A program made the position numbers and the translations under genes. This document shows positions 1 to 9,409 of a stretch of DNA of 54,179 nt, piece after piece (within the stretch, counting starts at the first letter, position 1; each line of letters starts with the position of its first letter). The stretch is taken from contig JANQII010000205.1 of assembly GCA_028282195.1 (NCBI GenBank), forward strand, positions 1-54,179. Reading direction: 5' to 3'. The stretch comes from Prolixibacteraceae bacterium. Its GTDB lineage: Bacteria; Bacteroidota; Bacteroidia; Bacteroidales; Prolixibacteraceae. The notes under the pieces were generated by a model. The model saw only the letters and a program-made list of their open reading frames with translations. It was not told the DNA's origin and did no database searches.

Positions 1-35
1 TCTTTTGGAAAGATGACACCCCTGTACAAATCAAA

Positions 36-55
36 CCCACCTTCTTTGAGGGTGG
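36..55 (-). terminator. Possible terminator of the GlxA-type regulator gene
   Basis: Six-base arms (CCCACC at 36-41, GGGTGG at 50-55) form a hairpin just beyond the stop codon of the minus-strand gene. On the minus strand it is followed by a short, imperfect T-rich stretch. The hairpin is seen directly; its role is inferred. The first 35 bases hold nothing I can assign. Confidence 0.4.
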
Positions 56-66
56 ATATTTAATTT

Positions 67-1065
67 TCACGAAGCATACACCCCAACATATTCAGGTTGG
101 GTTAATAAATTGTATTTCTTTCGGTAAGCACTCGGGGTTGTTCCGGTAAAACGCTTGAATATTTTTCGGAAAGCACTCAAATCATCGTACCCAACACTTA
201 AACATACCCGTTCAACAGATTCATTTTTTTCGATTAAATATTTCTTTGCAGCTTCAATGCGTACACGTTGAATATATTCCAAAGGACTATTCCCCACTGC
301 CTTTTTAAAACGGCGAATAAAATTTCGCACACTCATATTTGCATCAATTGCCAGGTTCTCCACCGATAAGCTTTGATGAAAATTCTTTTCAATTTTTTCC
401 TGCACTCTTTTAATCGAATCATCGGCATGGTCTTTCTGCAATGTAAAAATGCTATAAACCCGTTGAACTGAATCGTGTAAATGAATCATAAATATGCGGG
501 TAGCTATCGTCGCTATATCTTTCGAAACATATTTTTCAACCAAATAAATAATTAAAGAAGTAAATGAAAAGGCCCCCCCACTGGTATAAATCCGATCCTG
601 ATCAGTAATAATCTTATCATCTACCAATGTAATATTGGGAAACATTTGCAAAAACAAATCGCGTCCATGCCAATGGGTTGTTGCCATTTTACCATCTAAA
701 AGTCCGGTTTTTGCAAGCAGAAAAGCCCCCATACAAATACTGGCTACTTCTGCCCCTTGCTTGTATTGTTTAATAATCCATTCAACCAACACATTTTCCC
801 GCTCAAGAACTTTAGTAACAAAATGAGTATCCATAGCAGGGATAATCACAAGGTCATACTTTGTATCCCTGTCTTTCCAACTCTTCATTCCCGGGACAAA
901 CCCTGCCTGTTGATTTTCATTCGTATTCAAAATTTCAACTTCAAAACGAAAATGATTTTCCGGATCGAACTGTTTAATCATTCCGTTTGTTCTCGTTAAA
1001 ATATCATACGGACCAAAAACACTGCTATGAATCACTCCTTCAAAACACAATATGGCAACTTTCAT
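67..1065 (-). CDS. GlxA family AraC-type transcriptional regulator with DJ-1/PfpI domain
   Basis: A predicted cytoplasmic transcription factor of 332 residues. The N-terminal ~180 residues read as a class I glutamine amidotransferase-like DJ-1/PfpI domain, with a nucleophile-elbow-like segment (ASICMGAFLLAKTGLL). The C-terminal ~100 residues are an AraC/XylS double helix-turn-helix (SVENLAIDANMSVRNFIRRF and the usual SPLEYIQRVRIEAAKK stretch). Upstream in-frame Met codons exist at 1089 and 1071. I chose 1065 (MKVAILCFEG) because it begins exactly at the domain's first strand and because a -7-like element overlaps 1089. In this family the amidotransferase-like domain usually senses a ligand rather than acting as an enzyme; the ligand is unknown. 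It is divergent from the VOC gene, which it may control (inference). Confidence 0.9.
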   Translation of the reverse strand: MKVAILCFEGVIHSSVFGPYDILTRTNGMIKQFDPENHFRFEVEILNTNENQQAGFVPGMKSWKDRDTKYDLVIIPAMDTHFVTKVLERENVLVEWIIKQYKQGAEVASICMGAFLLAKTGLLDGKMATTHWHGRDLFLQMFPNITLVDDKIITDQDRIYTSGGAFSFTSLIIYLVEKYVSKDIATIATRIFMIHLHDSVQRVYSIFTLQKDHADDSIKRVQEKIEKNFHQSLSVENLAIDANMSVRNFIRRFKKAVGNSPLEYIQRVRIEAAKKYLIEKNESVERVCLSVGYDDLSAFRKIFKRFTGTTPSAYRKKYNLLTQPEYVGVYAS

Positions 1066-1086
1066 AATCATGCAAATTAATAATGG

Positions 1087-1094
1087 CAAATATA
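1087..1094 (-). promoter_or_regulatory. Bacteroidota -7 element for the GlxA-type regulator
   Basis: CAAATATA on the plus strand reads TATATTTG on the minus strand, an exact match to TAnnTTTG, 21 nt before the chosen start. It overlaps the longest possible start codon (1089), which argues for the shorter protein. No clear -33 element is visible. Confidence 0.45.
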
Positions 1095-1190
1095 ACCCTC
1101 TTATTTGTCATATAAGCCATTTTAAAAGATTTTTTTTGAATGGAAATTTGTATGAAACATTAATTATTTAAACAGTTAAACAAATTAAGT

Positions 1191-1565
1191 ATGGAAAAGA
1201 ATGTAGTAGGCTGGTTTGAAATTCCAGTAAGCGATTTTGAAAGGGCAAAAAAGTTTTATGCCGCAGTACTTCAAAAAGAAATGATGGATATGGACATGCC
1301 TGGTTCACAAATGGCAGCATTTAAATGGGTGCCGGAAGGACAGAATGCCGCAGGAGCATTAGTTAAAGGCGAAGGTTACGAGCCATCAGATAAAGGATCT
1401 GTTGTATATTTTGTTTGTGACAACGACCTTAATAATGAGCTAGGCAGGGTTGAAGCAAACGGGGGTAAAGTACTTGTTCCAAAAACATCAATCGGGGAAC
1501 ATGGTTTTATTGCCCACTTTATTGACACAGAAGGCAACCGGGTTGCTCTTCATTCAATGCAGTAA
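1191..1565 (+). CDS. VOC family protein (glyoxalase/bleomycin-resistance fold)
   Basis: A 124-residue single-domain protein of the vicinal oxygen chelate superfamily. It opens with the typical first strand and helix (VGWFEIPVSDFERAKKFYAA) and ends with the final strand pattern (HFIDTEGNRVALHS). This subgroup is short, cytoplasmic and usually without an assigned substrate; roles range from glyoxalase to dioxygenase-like chemistry. The candidate metal ligands are not complete enough by eye to claim an activity. It lies divergent from the GlxA-type regulator with a 125-bp gap, so co-regulation is plausible. A perfect hairpin follows the stop. Confidence 0.88.
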   Translation: MEKNVVGWFEIPVSDFERAKKFYAAVLQKEMMDMDMPGSQMAAFKWVPEGQNAAGALVKGEGYEPSDKGSVVYFVCDNDLNNELGRVEANGGKVLVPKTSIGEHGFIAHFIDTEGNRVALHSMQ

Positions 1566-1577
1566 AAAATCTACTGT

Positions 1578-1610
1578 ACTGATCGGATGATTTGGATTCA
1601 TCCGATCAGT
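1578..1610 (+). terminator. Perfect 13-bp hairpin after the VOC gene
   Basis: ACTGATCGGATGA (1578-1590) pairs exactly with TCATCCGATCAGT (1598-1610) around a 7-nt loop. No T-run follows on the plus strand. It begins 12 nt after the stop codon, so a transcript-end or mRNA-stabilising role is likely. The same ACTGA...TCAGT base recurs in the hairpins at 17055 and 36238. Confidence 0.55.
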
Positions 1611-1669
1611 AAATCAACTTACCCCAATTCAAAATCAATTTCAATTTCTTCTACTTGAAACAAATATGT

Positions 1670-1677
1670 TATCTTCG
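1670..1677 (+). promoter_or_regulatory. Near-consensus -7 element for the DUF2723 gene
   Basis: TATCTTCG differs from TAnnTTTG at one base and lies 32 nt before the ATG at 1710. A TTG at 1655-1657 is upstream but closer than the usual 19-23 bp. This is a weak assignment that rests on position. Confidence 0.3.
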
Positions 1678-1709
1678 CAGATAATATTTGATCCTGAATT
1701 GAAATTGGC

Positions 1710-4700
1710 ATGAAAAACTATAAATCGCTGAATGTTATTGTTGGCTGGGCAGTATTTCTGATCTCGGCCATTGTTTATTTAATGACCATTGAACCAACGA
1801 CCAGTTTTTGGGATTGTGGAGAGTTTATAACCACCTCATTTAAACTGGAAGTCGGCCATCCTCCGGGTGCTCCTTTTTTCATGATTCTTGGTCGGTTTTT
1901 CACTATTTTTGCGAGCCCTGACAAAGCAGCGATGATGATCAACTCATTATCAGCATTGGCAAGTGCTTTCACTATTTTATTTCTATTCTGGTCAATTACA
2001 CACCTTGCCAAAAAATTGGTTAAAAACGAAGGTGAATTAACCCTTGGGCAAATTCTCGCCATTTTAGGTAGTGGAGCTGTGGGTGCATTAGCTTATACTT
2101 TTTCAGATACTTTCTGGTTTTCAGCGGTTGAAGGTGAAGTGTATGCTTCTTCTTCTTTAATTACAGCCATCGTTTTTTGGGCCATTTTGAAATGGGAAAA
2201 TGTAGCAGATGAACCTCAGGCTAACCGATGGATTGTATTAATCGCCTACCTAATGGGATTGTCTATTGGTGTTCACCTGCTAAACTTACTTGCTATTCCT
2301 GCTATTGTTTTTGTTTACTATTACAAAAAATATACTGCTAGCCGGAATGGAATTATTGCCAGCTTCCTGGTTTCCATGATTATCCTTGGTGTAATCATGT
2401 ATGGAATTATTCCGGGAGTTGTTACCATAGCTACATGGTTTGAGCTTGCTTTGGTAAATGGTTTTGGCTTGCCTTATAAAACCGGGGTTATTATTTATGC
2501 CTTAGTCCTAATCGGTTTAATCATTCTTGGAATCAGATATACCATCAGGAAAAAACTGGTACTTTGGAATACAATTCTTGTTTCAGTTACCGTAATCCTG
2601 ATTGGTTACTCTTCATTTGCAATGATTGTAATCCGTTCTTCGGCCAATACCCCCATGGATCAAAACAGCCCGGATGATGTTTTCTCCCTTCTAAGATATT
2701 TGAATCGTGAACAGTACGGAGACCGTCCTCTCATCTTTGGGCAGTATTACAACACGCCTCTTGATTCTGACGAACCATATGTAAACGACAAGCCTTATTA
2801 CATTCAAAAAGATGGGAAGTATGTTATTTCGTATATGCGCCAAAGTGCAAATTATGATTCTGATTATACGACTTTCTTCCCTCGCATGTGGAGCCGTTCC
2901 CCGCAACATGTACAAGACTATAAAAGCTGGGCGGGCATAAAAGGAAAGCCTGCCAGGGTAACGAGCCCAAGTGGCGAGGTTGAAACTATTCAGCTTCCAA
3001 CGTTTGTGGAAAACCTTACATTTTTTATTCGCTACCAGGTTGCTCATATGTATTTCCGCTACTTCATGTGGAATTTTGCCGGACGCCAAAATGATATTCA
3101 GGGACATGGTGATATTTTAAACGGAAACTGGATTAGCGGAATTAATTTCATTGATTCAGCCCGGCTAGGGGATCAAAGCAAAGTACCGCCTCATATGAAA
3201 AATAATAAGGCAAGAAATACCTACTATTTCCTCCCGCTTATTCTTGGGCTTATTGGTGCTTTTTTCCACTATAATCGTCATAGAAAGGATATGTGGGTGG
3301 TATTTCTGTTATTTATAATGACAGGGCTGGCTATCGTAATATACCTTAACCAATATCCGCACCAACCTCGCGAGCGTGATTATGCTTATGCCGGGTCATT
3401 TTATGCATTTGCCATTTGGATTGGCCTGGGTGTTTTAGCGATAGTTGAAGGTTTGAAAAAGCACGTACCTGAAACTGTCAGTGCCATAGGTGTTACAGCA
3501 ATCTGCCTTTTCCTTGTGCCTGGAATTATGGCCAGTGAAAACTGGGATGACCATGACCGTTCAGGGCGCTATACAGCCCGTGACTTCGGAGCCAATTACC
3601 TGAATTCCATCGAACCGAATGGCATAATCTTCACCAATGGGGATAATGATACATTCCCTCTTTGGTACAACCAGGAAGTAGAAGGGGTTCGTACTGATGT
3701 GCGTGTTTGTAACCTAAGCTACCTGCAAACAGACTGGTATATTGACCAAATGAAACGAAAAGCTTACGAGTCTGAACCTCTTCCAATTTCTTTCACTGAA
3801 GATCAGTACGTACAGGGAACCAACGACGTGATTTATTTAATGAATGATCCACGAATTAAAGGTGCTGTTGAACTTAAAAGAGCTATTAATTTTGTGAAAG
3901 ATGATGACCCAAGAACAAAACTTACACAAGCAGATAATGCTTCTTACATCCCTTCTAAAAAATTATTCCTGAAGGTAGACAAAGAAGCAGTCATTCGAAA
4001 TAAAGTTGTTCCAGAGAATTTATATGATCAGATAGTTGATACCATTTTTATCGATTTTGGAAATAAAAATTACATTACCAAAGACGAACTAATGGTACTT
4101 GATATGATTGCGAACTCAAACTGGGAGCGCCCGATTTACTACGCAATTACTGTTGGCAGGGATAAGTATTTAGGATTACAGGATTATTTCACAATTGAAG
4201 GATTGGCTTATCGGTTTACCCCTGTTAAATCACCTCGTACAGGTATTCATTTCGGATCTGTAAACACCGAAAAAATGTACAAGCTGTTTATGAAAGAGTT
4301 TAAATGGGGAAATATGAACGATCCTGAAGTTTACATTGATGAGAATAACCAACGGATGATGATGAATATTAGGAATAATTTCAACCGTTTAGCAGAAGCC
4401 TTGATAAAAGAAAACAAAAAAGACTCAGCTACCCGTGTCCTGGACAGAAGCCTTGAGTTAATACCTCACGAAATTGTTCCGTTTAATTATTTCTCCATTC
4501 AAATTGCAGAGAATTATTTTGCAGCAGACCAACTGGAAAAAGGGAAAAAGGTAATTGAACAGATTCTTGCAACATATGAATCTGAGATTGATTACATGCT
4601 ATCATTAGAGGGTAAATACATTGCATCTGTTGATGAAGAAATTCAGCGTTTGTTGTATTTCATGCGCGAAATGGGCATGATAACCAACCAGTATAAACAA

Positions 4701-4769
4701 GATGACCTTGCCGAAGAAATAACTCAGAAGTTTAACAAATACTTTGAACTTTATAGTTCCGTGAATTAA
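1710..4769 (+). CDS. DUF2723 family polytopic membrane protein (PMT-like GT-C fold)
   Basis: A 1019-residue protein. The first ~60 residues hold the diagnostic DUF2723 segment (TTSFWDCGEFITTSFKLEVG followed by HPPGAP), with acidic residues placed as in GT-C glycosyltransferases such as protein O-mannosyltransferases. About a dozen hydrophobic segments lie in roughly residues 10-330 and 505-620. The rest is a long soluble, probably periplasmic region ending in helical repeats that resemble TPRs. The family is widespread in Bacteroidota and is thought to transfer sugar to protein from a lipid-linked donor; this member's substrate is unknown. The stop codon overlaps the next start (TAATG), so it is translationally coupled to the polysaccharide deacetylase, suggesting envelope glycan work. 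Confidence 0.85.
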   Translation: MKNYKSLNVIVGWAVFLISAIVYLMTIEPTTSFWDCGEFITTSFKLEVGHPPGAPFFMILGRFFTIFASPDKAAMMINSLSALASAFTILFLFWSITHLAKKLVKNEGELTLGQILAILGSGAVGALAYTFSDTFWFSAVEGEVYASSSLITAIVFWAILKWENVADEPQANRWIVLIAYLMGLSIGVHLLNLLAIPAIVFVYYYKKYTASRNGIIASFLVSMIILGVIMYGIIPGVVTIATWFELALVNGFGLPYKTGVIIYALVLIGLIILGIRYTIRKKLVLWNTILVSVTVILIGYSSFAMIVIRSSANTPMDQNSPDDVFSLLRYLNREQYGDRPLIFGQYYNTPLDSDEPYVNDKPYYIQKDGKYVISYMRQSANYDSDYTTFFPRMWSRSPQHVQDYKSWAGIKGKPARVTSPSGEVETIQLPTFVENLTFFIRYQVAHMYFRYFMWNFAGRQNDIQGHGDILNGNWISGINFIDSARLGDQSKVPPHMKNNKARNTYYFLPLILGLIGAFFHYNRHRKDMWVVFLLFIMTGLAIVIYLNQYPHQPRERDYAYAGSFYAFAIWIGLGVLAIVEGLKKHVPETVSAIGVTAICLFLVPGIMASENWDDHDRSGRYTARDFGANYLNSIEPNGIIFTNGDNDTFPLWYNQEVEGVRTDVRVCNLSYLQTDWYIDQMKRKAYESEPLPISFTEDQYVQGTNDVIYLMNDPRIKGAVELKRAINFVKDDDPRTKLTQADNASYIPSKKLFLKVDKEAVIRNKVVPENLYDQIVDTIFIDFGNKNYITKDELMVLDMIANSNWERPIYYAITVGRDKYLGLQDYFTIEGLAYRFTPVKSPRTGIHFGSVNTEKMYKLFMKEFKWGNMNDPEVYIDENNQRMMMNIRNNFNRLAEALIKENKKDSATRVLDRSLELIPHEIVPFNYFSIQIAENYFAADQLEKGKKVIEQILATYESEIDYMLSLEGKYIASVDEEIQRLLYFMREMGMITNQYKQDDLAEEITQKFNKYFELYSSVN

Positions 4770-5422
4770 TGCAGCGTTTTGATCCACGCATACGGTTGCC
4801 CTGGTTTTTAACCCGTTATTTTCCCGATGCTTTATGGCGTATTGGTGAAGAAACGAAACAGGTTTACTTTACTTTTGATGATGGTCCTGTACCGGAAGCT
4901 ACCACGTGGATCCTTGACTTATTAAAAAAAGAAAACATTAAGGCTTGCTTTTTTTGTGTAGGAGAAAATGTAAAAAAGCACCCGCATATTTATGCCCGTA
5001 TCCTGAAAGAAGGTCATCAGGTGGGAAACCATACTTTTAACCATTTGCAAGGACTAAAAACGTCAAACAAGAAGTTTTTCAGAAATATTATTGAAGCTTC
5101 AAAATATATCGAGTCTGATTTGTTTCGTCCTCCTCACGGATGGATGCGAAAATCGCAATATGAACAAATAAAGCATCACTACCAGATTGTGATGTGGGAT
5201 ATAATCAGTTGCGATTATAAAAAAAGTCAGAAAGCAAAAGATATCGTCAACAATGTAATGAAAGTAGTTCGACCCGGCTCAATTATTACATTTCATGATT
5301 CAAAAAAATCGATCAGGAAACTGAAAAAGGCACTGCCAGTCATTATTAAAAAACTGAAAAAACAAGGGTACGGGTTTGGCTCAATTCCTTCAGCAAAAGA
5401 AAAATTAAAAATTGCTATATAA
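4769..5422 (+). CDS. Polysaccharide deacetylase family protein (NodB-type, CE4)
   Basis: A 217-residue protein with the NodB fold. The catalytic motif TFDDGP is at residues 35-40 (base Asp37, metal ligand Asp38). The metal-binding HxxxH is His88-His92 in HQVGNHTFNH, and RPPHG is the usual RPPYG motif with His for Tyr. There is no obvious signal peptide, so a cytoplasmic or weakly membrane-associated location is likely. Family members remove N-acetyl groups from chitin, peptidoglycan or other GlcNAc polymers; the substrate cannot be read here. It overlaps the DUF2723 gene by one base and is followed 13 nt later by purD, so it sits inside a co-transcribed run. Confidence 0.9.
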   Translation: MQRFDPRIRLPWFLTRYFPDALWRIGEETKQVYFTFDDGPVPEATTWILDLLKKENIKACFFCVGENVKKHPHIYARILKEGHQVGNHTFNHLQGLKTSNKKFFRNIIEASKYIESDLFRPPHGWMRKSQYEQIKHHYQIVMWDIISCDYKKSQKAKDIVNNVMKVVRPGSIITFHDSKKSIRKLKKALPVIIKKLKKQGYGFGSIPSAKEKLKIAI

Positions 5423-5435
5423 TAAATTTAGTCAC

Positions 5436-6707
5436 ATGTTGAATATTCTTATCGTCGGCTCAGGTGGAAGGGAACACGCCCTGGCCTGGAAAATCAAACA
5501 ATCATCAAAAGTCAATCAATTATTCATTGCTCCGGGTAATGCAGGAACATCAGTTTTAGGAGAAAACATTCCTGTTGGTGTTTCTGATTTCGAAGGCTTG
5601 AAAAAAGTGGTTCTTGAAAAACAAGTTGATCTGGTTGTTGTTGGCCCTGAAGTTCCTTTAGTAGAAGGGTTACATGACTTTTTCATTGCTGATGAAGAAT
5701 TAAAAAACATTCGAGTAGTTGGTCCTCAAAAGCACGGAGCAATGCTGGAAGGCTCAAAGGATTTCTCGAAGGAATTTATGGAGCGTCACAATATTCCAAC
5801 GGCAAAATATAAATCAGTCACCAGGGATAAACTTGAAGAAGGAATTGCTTTCCTTAAAACAATGCAGGCTCCTTATGTATTGAAGGCCGATGGTTTGGCT
5901 GCCGGTAAAGGTGTATTGATTATTGATAACCTGCCTGAAGCAGAAGCTTCTCTGAAAGAAATGCTGGATGGCCAGTTTGGCGCTGCCAGCAGCAAGGTAG
6001 TTATTGAAGAATTTTTATCTGGTGTCGAACTTTCAGTTTTTGTAATTACCGATGGTAAAGCTTACCAGATTCTGCCAGAAGCAAAGGACTATAAACGAAT
6101 TGGTGAGGGAGATACCGGACTGAATACCGGAGGAATGGGAGCAATTAGCCCAGTCCCATTTGCTGACGAAGCTTTCATGAAAAAAATTGAAGATCGCATT
6201 ATTAAACCAACCGTTAATGGTCTTCAAAAAGAAGGCATACCTTACAATGGCTTCATCTTTTTTGGGTTAATTAAAGTCGACGGTGAACCCTATGTGATTG
6301 AGTATAACGTTCGAATGGGCGACCCTGAAACCGAGGCTGTAATGCTGCGCGTAAAATCAGATTTTGTTGATTTGCTTATAGCTGCTGCTGATGGCACCAT
6401 GGCTGAACAGTCTATTGAAATTGATGACCGCTCCGCAGTTACTGTAATGCTTGTATCTGGGGGTTACCCGGGCAGCTATGAGAATGGTAAAGTAATGACT
6501 GGCTTCGATCAATGTGAAAATAGTATTCTTTTCCATGCAGGCACAAAACAAGCAGAAAGTGATATTGTAACTGCTGGTGGGCGCGTGATTGCTGTAAGCT
6601 CTTATGGCCCTTCAATGAAAAAAGCGCTAGACCAGTCTTACGTTAATGCCGAAAAGATTAATTTTGAAGGAAAGTATTACCGAAAAGATTTAGGTTTCGA
6701 TTTATAG
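5436..6707 (+). CDS. purD: Phosphoribosylamine--glycine ligase
   Basis: Joins glycine to 5-phosphoribosylamine with ATP, the second step of de novo purine synthesis (GAR synthetase). At 423 residues it has the normal family length. It shows the N-terminal motif ILIVGSGGREHALAW, the ATP-grasp lid region (PYVLKADGLAAGKGV) and the Mg/ATP-binding stretch ending YNVRMGDPETEAV. A longer reading from TTG at 5412 would overlap the previous gene by 11 nt and add eight residues with no family counterpart, so I start at ATG 5436. It is the only purine synthesis gene in this run; placement beside envelope genes looks incidental. Confidence 0.97.
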   Translation: MLNILIVGSGGREHALAWKIKQSSKVNQLFIAPGNAGTSVLGENIPVGVSDFEGLKKVVLEKQVDLVVVGPEVPLVEGLHDFFIADEELKNIRVVGPQKHGAMLEGSKDFSKEFMERHNIPTAKYKSVTRDKLEEGIAFLKTMQAPYVLKADGLAAGKGVLIIDNLPEAEASLKEMLDGQFGAASSKVVIEEFLSGVELSVFVITDGKAYQILPEAKDYKRIGEGDTGLNTGGMGAISPVPFADEAFMKKIEDRIIKPTVNGLQKEGIPYNGFIFFGLIKVDGEPYVIEYNVRMGDPETEAVMLRVKSDFVDLLIAAADGTMAEQSIEIDDRSAVTVMLVSGGYPGSYENGKVMTGFDQCENSILFHAGTKQAESDIVTAGGRVIAVSSYGPSMKKALDQSYVNAEKINFEGKYYRKDLGFDL

Positions 6708-6775
6708 AAGTTGGTTTTATTAGTCTTTCTGATAGGTTCTTTTGACTTATTACTTTTAAATTTTGACTTGAAAAC

Positions 6776-7759
6776 ATGATACTTCGCTTATTAAAAACAA
6801 ACCAGGCGTACCATTTTATCCTGATCCCACTGGTGGTTACCATTTTATGGATCAGGTCACTTATTCTCCCCGAATTCTTTCATTTTTATCAGGGAGAAGA
6901 CAGTATGATTTTGTATCAACCCATTCATCAACTTTTAGGTAAATCGGCTCTGGCGAACAACCTGCTGGCTATGGTTTTTGTAATAATCCTATCATTTTTA
7001 GTCCTTAATTTAAATACAACTTTTGCTTTTATTCGGATACGAACATTTTTAATTGCAAACATATTTGTGCTAATAATTAGCGGGATACTATCCTTGCACA
7101 CTTTGCACCCTGTTTATTTTGGATTACTTTTTTTGCTCTTTACAATTCGTCGTATTTTTCAATCATACGATAAGCATGTAGCGCACTCAAATGCCTTCGA
7201 TGCCGGCTTTTTAATTGGAATTGGCTCCCTCTTTTATCTCAATCTGGTTTTCTATTTCCCGATGGTTTGGTTTGGCTTCATGATAATCCGAAAACGAAAC
7301 GAATGGAGAAATTTTGTACTTCCAATTTTTGGGTTCATTTTGCCTTGGGTATTTGCATCTTCATATTACTTCCTGTTTGATGACATTATTTTATTTAAGC
7401 AAAGTATCGAGCAAAATTTTCTCAGTCAAAATAACCTACTACAAAGCAATATCTCCCTACTTATTTATTTAGGGTTTCTTATTGTTTTAACCTTGCTGTC
7501 AAGTTTCTTTTTAGCCCGTCAGTACGATGAAAAGAAAATCAGTACCCGAAAATTCTTCCAGATATTTTTAATCATTTTTATTATTTCAATTATAGTATTA
7601 ATCGCTGTTCCTTCAGTATCGCAGGAAATACTCGTTATTATGGCGCTCCCACTTTCTTGCCTTATTTCAAATTACCTAATCTTTATGAAAAGGCAATTCT
7701 GGGCCAATGTGCTTTTGTATATTTTTATCGCTCTTGTTATTTATCTGCAATTCCTATAG
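6776..7759 (+). CDS. Polytopic inner-membrane protein, DUF6427-like
   Basis: A 327-residue protein that is mostly hydrophobic, with about nine or ten predicted membrane spans and no large soluble domain. The opening (LRLLKTNQAYHFILIPL) and the conserved acidic turn after the first span resemble the DUF6427 family of Bacteroidota; I assign this from memory of the pattern, not from a search. No catalytic motif is visible. Its TAG stop is immediately followed by the ATG of the carbamoyltransferase with no gap, so the two are almost certainly co-translated and may act together, for example in presenting a substrate at the membrane (inference). Confidence 0.65.
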   Translation: MILRLLKTNQAYHFILIPLVVTILWIRSLILPEFFHFYQGEDSMILYQPIHQLLGKSALANNLLAMVFVIILSFLVLNLNTTFAFIRIRTFLIANIFVLIISGILSLHTLHPVYFGLLFLLFTIRRIFQSYDKHVAHSNAFDAGFLIGIGSLFYLNLVFYFPMVWFGFMIIRKRNEWRNFVLPIFGFILPWVFASSYYFLFDDIILFKQSIEQNFLSQNNLLQSNISLLIYLGFLIVLTLLSSFFLARQYDEKKISTRKFFQIFLIIFIISIIVLIAVPSVSQEILVIMALPLSCLISNYLIFMKRQFWANVLLYIFIALVIYLQFL

Positions 7760-9409
7760 ATGAATCCACGTAAAGCAACTCTGGCTATATACGGAATTCA
7801 GGACCGCTTTGAATATGAGCACCCGTTTTATGTGCATGACCACAACCTATGCATTATGCGAAATGGTAAAGTGGAACATTTTTTTCAACTTGAACGATTA
7901 ACACGCAGAAAACGTGACAACAAATTATACGAAGAACTTTATTCTATTTTAAAAGAAAAGAAGTTACTGGCAGAAGATTTCGATCTGGTTTTTGTGGACA
8001 ATGTTGTTGGCAGGACCTTTCTAACAAAAAAGGGGGATTGCCGTTTTGAAGCACCATTGGTAAATGATCTGTCAACCGATTTGGAAGCTGGGAAATGCTG
8101 GTGGTTTGGACGTGAAGCCAATGCCTGGGCACTAAACCACGAATTAGCACACGTTTTTACCTGCTTGCCATTCTTTGGCAACTTTAAAGAAAACAGCCTG
8201 CTTGTTCATTTTGATGGTGGGGCTAGCTTAAGTAACTTTTCTGCCTGGTATTATTTAAATAACGAAATTAAACTAATCGAGGCACATTGGGATTACCAGT
8301 ACTTAAGCTCCATTTTCAATGTCAATGCCCTGGTTTTTTCTGTGATTGGTGCAAAACTTAGCGAGCAAAACTCCGTACCCGGTAAAATGATGGGTTTGGC
8401 CGGGCATGGTAGATACAAAAAAGAACTGGAAGATTGGCTCCAAAAAAACAACTTCTTCACGGATATTTGGGGTAATAAATCCGCTTTTTTCAAACAAGTA
8501 AAAGCGGACTGGAATATCGATCTGAAATCATTTGACCAAAAGCATCCTTTCATTCTGGATTGTATCGCAACCCTGCATGAATTATTTGTTCAGGAAACGG
8601 TCAAAATCCTTAAAAAACTTCAGCTAAAAACTCAAACCAACAATTTATATTATACTGGTGGTTGTGCATTAAATATTGTAGCAAATACGCGTATTATTAA
8701 TGAAAATATTTTCAATGAAGTTTTTATTCCCCCATGTACCGAAGATTCTGGCTTAGCTCTTGGCGCTGCTGCTTTTGCTGAGTGGAAAAAGCATGGGAAA
8801 GTTAAACTTCATTCTCCTTACCTGAATAACTGGAACATCTCCAATACTGAAATTGAATATACAGCTGGAGACATTGAAAATACCGCAAAAGTGTTGTTAG
8901 CAGGTAAAATAATCGGTGTCTGTAATGAAAATGGGGAAGCAGGGCCCCGCGCGTTGGGAAACCGCAGTCTGCTTTGCCTGGCAAACAACAAAAAGCTGGC
9001 ACAAAAAATTAGTATGCAGCATAAAGGACGCGAATGGTACCGACCAGTTGCCCCAATTATGCCCGAAAAAAATACAAAATACTTTACGGGGCTGCAATCC
9101 ATTCATCATCTTAGTGAATTCATGCTGCTTGATTTTGATATCCTGCCCGCAAAACAAAAAGAGTTGGAAGGAGCGGTTCATGTTGACGGAACAGCACGGA
9201 TACAAACTTTATTTAAGCGCGAACAAAACCCATATATCTGGGATTTGCTTACCTTCCTTGATAAAAAACATAACTGCAAAGCTCTTATCAACACATCTTT
9301 CAACAGTAAAGGTGAACCAATTGTCCATACCGCTGAAGATGCAGTTAATTCTGCTAAAAAAATGGGGATTGATGGTGTTGTGATAAATGGGAAGTTGAGG
9401 TTAATATAA
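7760..9409 (+). CDS. NodU/CmcH family carbamoyltransferase
   Basis: A 549-residue protein. Its N-terminal half has the actin/Kae1-like fold of O-carbamoyltransferases (conserved His in LNHELAHVF, then LVHFDGGASL, LYYTGGCALN, SGLALGAAAF). The C-terminal carbamoyltransferase domain shows NENGEAGPRALGNRSLL, GREWYRPVAPI and LINTSFNSKGEPIV. Relatives use carbamoyl phosphate and ATP to carbamoylate hydroxyls of antibiotics, Nod factors or sugars. Here there is no antibiotic gene cluster, and an uncharacterised membrane protein is directly coupled upstream, so a cell-surface glycan or lipid acceptor is a reasonable guess. It is followed by 430 bp without a gene. Confidence 0.9.
   Translation: MNPRKATLAIYGIQDRFEYEHPFYVHDHNLCIMRNGKVEHFFQLERLTRRKRDNKLYEELYSILKEKKLLAEDFDLVFVDNVVGRTFLTKKGDCRFEAPLVNDLSTDLEAGKCWWFGREANAWALNHELAHVFTCLPFFGNFKENSLLVHFDGGASLSNFSAWYYLNNEIKLIEAHWDYQYLSSIFNVNALVFSVIGAKLSEQNSVPGKMMGLAGHGRYKKELEDWLQKNNFFTDIWGNKSAFFKQVKADWNIDLKSFDQKHPFILDCIATLHELFVQETVKILKKLQLKTQTNNLYYTGGCALNIVANTRIINENIFNEVFIPPCTEDSGLALGAAAFAEWKKHGKVKLHSPYLNNWNISNTEIEYTAGDIENTAKVLLAGKIIGVCNENGEAGPRALGNRSLLCLANNKKLAQKISMQHKGREWYRPVAPIMPEKNTKYFTGLQSIHHLSEFMLLDFDILPAKQKELEGAVHVDGTARIQTLFKREQNPYIWDLLTFLDKKHNCKALINTSFNSKGEPIVHTAEDAVNSAKKMGIDGVVINGKLRLI

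Noticed and set aside
1-63. Open frame 1 to TAA at 61-63 that could be the end of an upstream plus-strand gene
   Set aside because: Only 20 codons are visible and they match nothing I recognise; the stretch also holds the hairpin after the minus-strand gene.
8916-9383. 155-codon plus-strand frame inside the carbamoyltransferase
   Set aside because: The main frame carries all family motifs here; the other frame has no recognisable pattern.
7760-9409. TsaD/Kae1 tRNA modification enzyme
   Set aside because: It shares the fold, but the C-terminal carbamoyltransferase motifs (GPRALGNRS, NTSFNSKGEPIV) place it in the NodU/CmcH family.
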